Below, in pieces: positions 7,233-13,534 of a stretch of 16,095 nucleotides of DNA. The notes beneath the pieces were generated by a model that saw only the letters and a program-made list of their open reading frames with translations, did not search any database and had not been told where the DNA came from. Location: NCBI GenBank assembly GCA_035561355.1, contig DATMXS010000037.1, positions 1 through 16,095 of the forward strand. The letters are read 5' to 3'. Each line of letters starts with the position of its first letter. The first letter of the stretch is position 1. The translations under genes and the position numbers were made by a program. The DNA comes from DATMXS01 sp035561355 (GTDB lineage: Bacteria; Acidobacteriota; Terriglobia; Bryobacterales; Bryobacteraceae).

Positions 7233-8102
7233 TTAGTGGTCGTCCTTCATGTCCTTTGCCGCGTCTTTTACGTCTCTTCCGGCTTCCTTTGTAGCCCTAC
7301 CTGCTGACTTACCAGCGTTCTTTGCGGCCTTGCCCGCGTCTTTTACGTCCCGTGCCTCGTCGGTCCTCACATCACGCTGTGTCTCAGCGGCACTCCTGTC
7401 GCCGTGCTTCACGCTCGGATCGTTGTGGCGAGAGATCGTGACTACCTTCTGGCCGGCGTGGTCTGATTCGGTGACTTTCACCGGGTCGCCGACTTTCAAC
7501 TTACCCGCCAATGTTACCTTCGTGTCCTTATCGGTCAGATCGTAGTTCTTGTCGATATTGTTGTCCGTATCGATGACGACCTTCCGTCCGGCGCTCATCT
7601 CCTTGATGCGGCCGTAGGTCACGTCGTGTTCACCGGCCGCGCCGACAGCTTCGTCGGTCCTGACGCCTTCGCGCCGATGGCCTTTTACGTCAGCGGCCGT
7701 CTGGTCGCCGTGCTTGACGTTCGGATTGTCGTTGCGGGCGATCGTTACCATCTTCTGACCGTCGTGGTCTACTTCCGTGACCTTCACCGGATCGCCGACC
7801 TTTAGTGTGCCGGCCATTGTCACCTTGGTGTCTTTGTCTGTCAGGTCAAAGTTCTTATCGATCTGGTTATCCACATCGATCACGACCTTCTTGCCTGCTG
7901 TCATCTCTTTGATGCGACCGTAGGTGACGTCGCCCTTCTCGCCGTGGGCGGTAGCGCCGCGATTCATGTCAGCCGTCTGACGCTCTGCCTCAGTCGCCGT
8001 CGTGCTCTGGTGCCGCGTGGCCTTTGCGTGGTCGTCGCCGATTGCCGGACCGGCAACGACAAACGCGCCCGCAAGCATCATCCCAAGTACTGATGTGCGC
8101 AT
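7233..8102 (-). CDS. Secreted protein with two tandem DUF5666-like modules and a Lys/Ala-rich tail
   Basis: A 289-residue exported protein. Signal peptide: MRTSVLGMMLAGAFVVAGPA, cleavage near residue 21-22. Residues 58-139 and 160-241 are two near-copies of one module starting DVTYGRIKEM, with shared LTDKDTKVT, LKVGDPVKVTE and VKHGD segments. The pattern (G-R-I at the start, then V-I-D, then LKVGD-x-VKV) resembles DUF5666-type small beta-barrel domains; this is an inference. The tail (about 243-289) is Lys/Ala/Asp-rich with repeats of KDAGK and KDAAK and would form an amphipathic helix like those of LEA stress proteins. Function unknown; an envelope or stress role is plausible. The ATG at 8102 is set by a strong GAGGAGGA site at 8107-8114; the upstream ATG at 8147 lacks one. 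Confidence 0.82.
   Translation of the reverse strand: MRTSVLGMMLAGAFVVAGPAIGDDHAKATRHQSTTATEAERQTADMNRGATAHGEKGDVTYGRIKEMTAGKKVVIDVDNQIDKNFDLTDKDTKVTMAGTLKVGDPVKVTEVDHDGQKMVTIARNDNPNVKHGDQTAADVKGHRREGVRTDEAVGAAGEHDVTYGRIKEMSAGRKVVIDTDNNIDKNYDLTDKDTKVTLAGKLKVGDPVKVTESDHAGQKVVTISRHNDPSVKHGDRSAAETQRDVRTDEARDVKDAGKAAKNAGKSAGRATKEAGRDVKDAAKDMKDDH
7380..7931 (-). repeat. In-gene tandem duplication (two modules of about 246 bases)
   Basis: Bases 7931-7686 and 7625-7380 encode the two copies of the 82-residue module, separated by a 60-base linker. Protein identity is high over the whole module, with mostly conservative changes (M to S, K to R, F to Y, M to L), so the duplication is fairly recent or kept under selection. 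Confidence 0.85.
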
Positions 8103-8106
8103 AGCA

Positions 8107-8114
8107 TCCTCCTC
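8107..8114 (-). promoter_or_regulatory. Strong ribosome binding site deciding the start at 8102
   Basis: GAGGAGGA on the minus strand, 4 bases before the ATG at 8102. It selects the start that gives a normal signal peptide rather than the upstream in-frame ATG at 8147. Confidence 0.85.
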
Positions 8115-8267
8115 GGTTGGCACATGCACGTTCCATACCGAAGACAAAGCGCGTGCTGTCAGTAAGTTGGCGGCTCACCGTTATGTAGTTCGTTCCCGTC
8201 AGCGAGCAGAAATTTCCGCTTTGCCGGCATAGCAGCTCTGAACCTGCGGAGACCCGCGTCCAAAAGC

Positions 8268-9785
8268 CTATCTACTGAGTTTCACGAAGGACACGCCGTG
8301 CGGCGCGACCGTGGCAGTGTACTTTCCTTCGGCCGTTCCCGCAGCCTTCTGCCGCCACAGATCGCGCACCTTGCGTGAGCCGGTAACGTTCAGGTCGGCC
8401 CATGTGGCGGTCATCTCGCGCGCCTTGTCAGAGAGATTGAACACCCCCAACGCCACGCCGCCGTCCTCGAGTGGGCGTGCAAGCACGAACTCGTCGTCCG
8501 ACTTCCGGATGATTCGGGCCTGCTTGCCCAACGAATCCTGATCGACGTCGATTACTTCGGGATTGCAGAGAACATTGATTGTGAACTCGTCGAGCCGGCT
8601 CATGTCGCCCGAGTAGAACAACGGCGCAGCCATCAGGGCCCACATCGACATGTAACTGTACTGCTCATTCGCTGTCAGGCGGGTTTGTTTAGGCGGATCC
8701 GTGATGCTGTGCGCGTTCCCCACCCAGCCGATCAGGATGTAATCGGGGTCGTTCCAGCGGCCGGGACCGGCATACTCAAAGGCTTCGGCGTTCTTGAAGC
8801 CGATTGAATAGAAGCCCGGAAGACGCGTGTCCTTCTCGAGCCCGAGGTCGCCCGTCGTGCGCCAGCAATGCCCGCCGACCTCTCCACCCCACTTCCAAAC
8901 GTCCGCCATGCCGTACTGGCACAGGTTGAACACGATATCGCGATCTTGCTTCGCGACCAGGCCCCCCATCAACTCGTACGGCTTCTTGTAGTCGGCCAGC
9001 GACTTGCCGCCCGCAACCTTCGTATAGGAACACCAATCGTACTTCAGGAAATCAAAGCCCCACCCGGCGAAGGTCTTGGCGTCGATTTCCTCGTGCTGCC
9101 ACGAACCTGCGAAGCGGGCGCACGTGAGCGGCCCCGGAGAAGTGTACAGGCCCGCCTTCAGCCCCTTGGCGTGAATGTAGTCAGTGAGGCCCTTCATGTC
9201 TGGAAAGCGCTTGTTTGGGCGCATGGCGCCGGACGCATCGCGGGGCTCGCCGCCAAGTTCGGGATCCGTCGAACCGGGCTTCACCATCCAGCAGTCGTCG
9301 ATGTTGACGTATTGGTAGCCCGCGTCGGCCATCCCGGAGGAGATCATGACATCCGCAGCGGCGCGCATATCTTTATCGGTGATGCGCTCGTAATGCGTGT
9401 ACCAGTCGTTCCAACCCATCGGAGGGGTGAGGGCGAGCTGGCTTCCCGCGACGATCCTGAACGGCCGTTCGGACGCGCCGCGGGCATTCTTCGCGCGTAG
9501 CGTGACGGAGTACTCACCTGCCTTCGATGGTGTCCTGCCACTGATGATGCCTGTGGCCGAATCGAGCTTAAGGGAGTTCGGCAGTCCTTTTGCGGAGAAC
9601 GTCATGGGCCGGACACCGGTGGCCGGAACGCGGTAGAGGAATGGGTGACCCGGCCGGGCGCCGTACACCTTCGGCCCATTGATTCGCGGGGTGGGACCGG
9701 GCTTTGGCGTGAGAATCTCGGACCGTTCCTGGGGGAAGGCCCCCGCAGCAAACAGCAGCGAGAGCAGAGCGAGGCTGTAACGCAT
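8268..9785 (-). CDS. GH27 alpha-galactosidase, secreted, with N-terminal Ig-like domain
   Basis: A 505-residue secreted alpha-galactosidase (GH27) that removes terminal alpha-galactosyl residues from oligo- or polysaccharides. Signal peptide: MRYSLALLSLLFAAGAFPQ. Residues about 40-113 form a putative Ig-like domain (PGHPFLYRVPATG, LPNSLKLDSATGIISGRTP) of the kind often fused to GH27 enzymes. The catalytic barrel starts at TPPMGWNDW (120-128). The nucleophile is Asp250 in FLKYDWC and the probable acid/base Asp346 in RWNDPDY. The C-terminal domain (about 415-505) is beta-rich, as usual for the family. It reads away from the Omp85 gene, with 129 bases between the two starts. No clear terminator follows. 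A related activity such as alpha-N-acetylgalactosaminidase is possible. It is not in one operon with the GH31 gene. Confidence 0.93.
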   Translation of the reverse strand: MRYSLALLSLLFAAGAFPQERSEILTPKPGPTPRINGPKVYGARPGHPFLYRVPATGVRPMTFSAKGLPNSLKLDSATGIISGRTPSKAGEYSVTLRAKNARGASERPFRIVAGSQLALTPPMGWNDWYTHYERITDKDMRAAADVMISSGMADAGYQYVNIDDCWMVKPGSTDPELGGEPRDASGAMRPNKRFPDMKGLTDYIHAKGLKAGLYTSPGPLTCARFAGSWQHEEIDAKTFAGWGFDFLKYDWCSYTKVAGGKSLADYKKPYELMGGLVAKQDRDIVFNLCQYGMADVWKWGGEVGGHCWRTTGDLGLEKDTRLPGFYSIGFKNAEAFEYAGPGRWNDPDYILIGWVGNAHSITDPPKQTRLTANEQYSYMSMWALMAAPLFYSGDMSRLDEFTINVLCNPEVIDVDQDSLGKQARIIRKSDDEFVLARPLEDGGVALGVFNLSDKAREMTATWADLNVTGSRKVRDLWRQKAAGTAEGKYTATVAPHGVSFVKLSR

Positions 9786-9914
9786 CTCGCACAGTGTACT
9801 TCTTTCCTTTACCCGAAGTTCTTCCCGCTCTTTTGCCCACTGCTTCTCTCACAATTCCTATGCCGCTGAGTAGGTTGCCGTTTCGGCGATAAAATTGCGC
9901 GCCTGAACCTTTAA
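9786..9914. promoter_or_regulatory. Divergent intergenic region with a weak promoter candidate
   Basis: This space separates two divergent genes, so it should hold promoters for both. On the plus strand TAAAAT at 9890-9895 could be a -10 box, but the only TTG-starting -35-like site (TTGCCG, 9875-9880) is too close, and the candidate would leave a very short leader. No ribosome binding site is visible ahead of the ATG at 9915. On the minus strand GGAAAG is found about 15 bases before the GH27 start, too far to be convincing. Confidence 0.3.
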
Positions 9915-12860
9915 ATGGGGCTCAGGTGGGGCTTTGCATTCATTGCACTGGCTCTTGGGGCGGGCGTGCCCTTTGGCTGGGGTCAGGATGTGAACGCACG
10001 TCAGTTCGAAGGCGAGCCTGTCACGTCTGTCCGATTCGACCCGCCTGACCAGCCGTTCAGCACCGAGGAGCTTGCCGGGCTCATCTCCCTGAAAGAGGGA
10101 TCTGCTTTCCGCGTTTCCGCCCTGCGCGCCTCCATCAAGAACCTGTTCGGCACGGGCCGCTACAGGGACGTGCGTGCGATGGGTACTCGGGAAGGCCGCG
10201 GAGTGGCGCTGGTGTTCCGAACCGAGGATGAATGGTTTGTCGGACGAGTGGATGCCGAGGGCCTGAGCGAGAATCCGGCTCGCGGGCAGACCGCCGAAGC
10301 CGCCCGGCTGCAACTTGGGCGCCCGCTTTTCGACGAAGAACTCGACCAGGCGACTGAGCGAGTCCGGTCGCTGCTCCGCCGTAACGGGCTCTACGAGGCC
10401 CGGGTGGAGGCCAGTGTATCGCGCGACCCCGAATATCAGATAGCGAATGTGCGCTTCCTGGTGGAGCGCGGAAAACGCGCCAAATTCGAACGGCCCGTCA
10501 TCACCGGGTCGCCTGGCATAGAACCGGACGACATCATCAGCGCGACGAAGTGGCACGGCTGGTTCGGCTGGCGCAGCGTCACGGAGGAACGCACGCAGCA
10601 GGGGCTCACCCGGATCCAGAAGAAGTTCGCCGACAAAGAGCGCCTGTTGGCGGAGGTCGTGATCGAGGGCCTCGATTACGACCCGGCAACCCGGCGGTTG
10701 AAGCCCAGGCTGCGTGTCGTGAGCGGGCCGAAGGTGGAGATTCGCACCGAAGGCGCGGAACTCTCCGAGGGCAAGCTGAAACGCTATGTACCGGCTTACG
10801 TGGAGGGCGCCGTCGATCGCGACCTCCTGGTCGAAGGAGCCCGCAATCTGCGGGATTATTTCCAGACCCAGGGCTACTTCGACGTGATGGTGGACTTCCG
10901 CGAGGAGAAGGCCGGACCGGACGAGATGCGGGTCACCTATGACATCGACCTCGGGCGCCGGCGAAAGCTCGAGCGAATCGATATCCAGGGAAACAAGTTC
11001 TTCGATACGGAGACCATCCGGGAACGGATGATGCTCCAACCCGCGGGATTCCTGCGGCTGCGGCACGGGCGGTACAGCGAATCGGCCGTGAAGCGCGACG
11101 AGGATGCAATCAAGGCGCTCTACCAATCGAACGGCTTCCGCGACGTTGAAGTAGCAACGCGCACGATCGACAACTACAACGGAAAGCCGGACGAGATCGC
11201 CGCGGTCGTGACGATTGAGGAAGGCCCGCAATACCGGGTTTCGCGGTTGGATACCTCGCGGCTCGGGCAGGTGAACCGGCCCGAAGTTCGCAAAATGCTC
11301 TCCTGTTCAGAAGGACAGCCCTTCAGTGAGGTCAACATTGCGCTCGATCGGGACTTTATCCTCCGCCAGTACCAGGAAGCGGGCTATCCCGGCGCCGACT
11401 TCGATTGGGAGATGCGGCCCGGAACCGAGCCGAACACTGTGGAGGTGAGTTACCGCGCCAGCCCGGGCGAGAAGCGCCAGGTGCGCAACGTTCTCATAGC
11501 GGGAACGGACATCACGAGCCTGCGGCTGATCCAGCCCGCGATGCGCCTCTCGCCCGGAGCACCCCTTTCCCCGAGCGACATGTTCGCTGCTCAAAGGGAC
11601 CTCTACGAACTCGGGATCTTCGAGAAAGTGGACGTCGCCGTGCAGAACCCCGAGGGCTCGCAGGATCGCAAGAATGTGATCTACCAGTTCAGCGAAGGGG
11701 ACCGGTATCACCTGGCCGGGGGCCTGGGTGCAGAGGTTGCGCGCATCGGGGGGAACGACAACAGCTACGATTCGCCGGCCGGTGCGACCGGGTTCAGCCC
11801 GAGGGCAAACTTCGAGGTGAGCCGCATGAACCTATGGGGCCTGGGACACAGCCTCACTTTCGCCACACGCGTATCCACGCTGCAGAAGCGCGGCCTGCTC
11901 ACGTATACGGCTCCGCGTTACCGCAACGTGGAGGGGCGCAATATCACGATCACTGGGCTGTTCGACGACTCCAAGGACGTTCGAACCTTTTCGGCGAAGC
12001 GCTGGGAATTGTCCGGGCAGCTCTCCCAGATGTGGTCCAAGGCGACTACGATGCTGTACCGGTACTCGTTCCGTCGCTCGAGCATCGACGAGAGCACGTT
12101 GAAGATTTCCCCACTGCTGGTGCCGCTCGCGTCGCAGCCGGTACGAATCGGAATGCTCTCCACCAGTTTCATCAATGACCGGCGAGATGATCCCGCGATG
12201 ACGAACAAGGGCATCTACACTACCGTGGACGCCGGCCTCGCCTCAAAGTGGCTTGTGTCGCGCCGCAACTTTGTCCGGCTGCTGGCGCGCAACTCGACGT
12301 ACCATCCGTTGGGCCGCGGGGATTGGGTACTCGCGCGAAATCTGCAGTTCGGGTGGTTGGGACCGTTCCGGAATGGCAACCTCGATGCGGTGCAAGCGAT
12401 TCCACTTCCCGAAAAGTTTTTCGGAGGCGGCAGCTCGTCGCACCGCGGCTTTCCGGACAATCAGGCCGGCCCGCGCGATCCCGAAACGGGCTTTCCGATC
12501 GGCGGCAATACGCTGCTCTTCCACCAGACGGAACTCAGGTTTCCGTTCATCGGCGACAACATCAGCGGGGTGCTGTTTCACGACATGGGAAACGTGTACT
12601 CGCGCCCCGGGCGCATTTCCTTTCGCGTAAGCCAGCGCGACAGCCGGGATTTCGACTACATGGTGCATGCGGCGGGATTCGGGGTACGCTATCGCACACC
12701 GATCGGCCCGATTCGTCTCGATCTCGCGTACAGCATCAACCCGCCGCGGTTCTTCGGTTACAAAGGCACCACCCGAGAGGTGATCGAGGGCACCGCGCCT
12801 CGCCAGATGACGCGTGTGAGCCGGTTCCAGTTCTTTTTCTCGATAGGACAGACGTTCTGA
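9915..12860 (+). CDS. Omp85-superfamily outer-membrane protein (BamA/TamA type) with about seven POTRA-like repeats
   Basis: A 981-residue outer-membrane protein: signal peptide (hydrophobic FAFIALALGAGVPFGWG, cleavage near 23), a periplasmic region of about 570 residues, and a C-terminal beta-barrel from about 597 to 981. I count about seven POTRA-like units, from EPVTSVRF (34) through FVGRVDAEG, KFERPVITG, EIRTEGAEL, KLERIDIQGN, RVSRLDTSR and VRNVLIAGTD; the boundaries are approximate. The barrel carries the Omp85 hairpin motif SSSHRGFP (usual form VRGF/Y) around 842-849 and ends FQFFFSIGQTF, with the terminal Phe recognised by the Bam machinery. BamA usually has five POTRA domains and TamA three. 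The partner TamB-like gene two places downstream suggests a TamA-like role in outer-membrane or lipid transport, but a BamA role cannot be excluded. The TGA overlaps the next ATG by one base. Confidence 0.92.
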   Translation: MGLRWGFAFIALALGAGVPFGWGQDVNARQFEGEPVTSVRFDPPDQPFSTEELAGLISLKEGSAFRVSALRASIKNLFGTGRYRDVRAMGTREGRGVALVFRTEDEWFVGRVDAEGLSENPARGQTAEAARLQLGRPLFDEELDQATERVRSLLRRNGLYEARVEASVSRDPEYQIANVRFLVERGKRAKFERPVITGSPGIEPDDIISATKWHGWFGWRSVTEERTQQGLTRIQKKFADKERLLAEVVIEGLDYDPATRRLKPRLRVVSGPKVEIRTEGAELSEGKLKRYVPAYVEGAVDRDLLVEGARNLRDYFQTQGYFDVMVDFREEKAGPDEMRVTYDIDLGRRRKLERIDIQGNKFFDTETIRERMMLQPAGFLRLRHGRYSESAVKRDEDAIKALYQSNGFRDVEVATRTIDNYNGKPDEIAAVVTIEEGPQYRVSRLDTSRLGQVNRPEVRKMLSCSEGQPFSEVNIALDRDFILRQYQEAGYPGADFDWEMRPGTEPNTVEVSYRASPGEKRQVRNVLIAGTDITSLRLIQPAMRLSPGAPLSPSDMFAAQRDLYELGIFEKVDVAVQNPEGSQDRKNVIYQFSEGDRYHLAGGLGAEVARIGGNDNSYDSPAGATGFSPRANFEVSRMNLWGLGHSLTFATRVSTLQKRGLLTYTAPRYRNVEGRNITITGLFDDSKDVRTFSAKRWELSGQLSQMWSKATTMLYRYSFRRSSIDESTLKISPLLVPLASQPVRIGMLSTSFINDRRDDPAMTNKGIYTTVDAGLASKWLVSRRNFVRLLARNSTYHPLGRGDWVLARNLQFGWLGPFRNGNLDAVQAIPLPEKFFGGGSSSHRGFPDNQAGPRDPETGFPIGGNTLLFHQTELRFPFIGDNISGVLFHDMGNVYSRPGRISFRVSQRDSRDFDYMVHAAGFGVRYRTPIGPIRLDLAYSINPPRFFGYKGTTREVIEGTAPRQMTRVSRFQFFFSIGQTF

Positions 12861-13534
12861 TGCGCACCTCATTCAGATCCGTCTTTGGCGTGTTCGCGAT
12901 TACCGCCGGCCTGGCGGCGCAGGCCCCGCAAGCATTGAAAGGCCCGCCCGGAGACGGCCTGCTACTCGATCGCATTGCAATCGTAGTGGGCACCGATGCA
13001 ATTACCGAAACCGAGGTGCTCGACGAGATCCGTGTGACGGCTCTCCTGAATCATGAGCCCCTCGAGTTCGATTCCGCGGCGCGGCGCAAAGCGGCGGAAC
13101 GGCTCGTCGACCAGCAGTTGATCCGCCAGGACATGAAAGCAGCCGCCTACCCCGAGCCCGAGAACTCAGAGGCCGAGAAGATGCTGGCGGAGTTCAAGCG
13201 GACAGAGTTCGCGGGAGCGGGCGCATACCGCGCCGCTCTCGGGGAATACGGCGTAACTGAGGAACAGTTAAAGGCACACTTGCTGTGGCAGCTTGCGGCG
13301 CTGCGCTTTACGGATTATCGCTTCAGAGCGAAAGCGCCCAGGCCGGGCGAGGTACTGCGCGAGCACTTGGAAGCCCGGTCGGAAGAGCGCGCATCGGAAC
13401 GCTCGGGTACTGCGCCGCGCACGGACGGCGAGTCGGGAGCCGTTCCGCCGCAAGTCGATCGGCAACTCGACGAGTGGCTGAAGCAGGCGCGCAGCCGCAC
13501 GCGCGTACAGTTTCGTGAGGAGGTGTTCCGGTGA
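12860..13534 (+). CDS. Periplasmic SurA N-domain-like chaperone without PPIase domain
   Basis: A 224-residue protein with an N-terminal signal peptide (VFGVFAITAGLAAQ, cleavage near residue 21). After it, LLLDRIAIVVGTDAITETEV, then AERLVDQQLIRQDM and YGVTEEQLKAHLLWQLAALRF follow the order of helices in the SurA/SurA_N family: a short beta start, a helix, and the VDQ-LI-QDM helix. No parvulin PPIase domain follows; the chain ends with a charged, low-complexity segment (about 170-200) and a helical tail. It is probably a small periplasmic chaperone or an Omp85 accessory protein. Start ATG overlaps the stop of the Omp85 gene (TGATG), and its own stop overlaps the GTG of the next gene by four bases (GTGA), so the three genes are one operon. 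Confidence 0.8.
   Translation: MRTSFRSVFGVFAITAGLAAQAPQALKGPPGDGLLLDRIAIVVGTDAITETEVLDEIRVTALLNHEPLEFDSAARRKAAERLVDQQLIRQDMKAAAYPEPENSEAEKMLAEFKRTEFAGAGAYRAALGEYGVTEEQLKAHLLWQLAALRFTDYRFRAKAPRPGEVLREHLEARSEERASERSGTAPRTDGESGAVPPQVDRQLDEWLKQARSRTRVQFREEVFR

Noticed and set aside
9858..11231. 457-residue minus-strand open frame
   Set aside because: It lies antisense inside the Omp85 gene, has no recognisable domain, and is explained by the high GC codon use of the sense strand.
12248..12859. Upstream extension of the SurA-N-like reading frame
   Set aside because: It overlaps the Omp85 barrel region out of frame; the ATG at 12860 gives a proper signal peptide.
12243..12872. 209-residue minus-strand open frame
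   Set aside because: Antisense to the conserved Omp85 barrel end.
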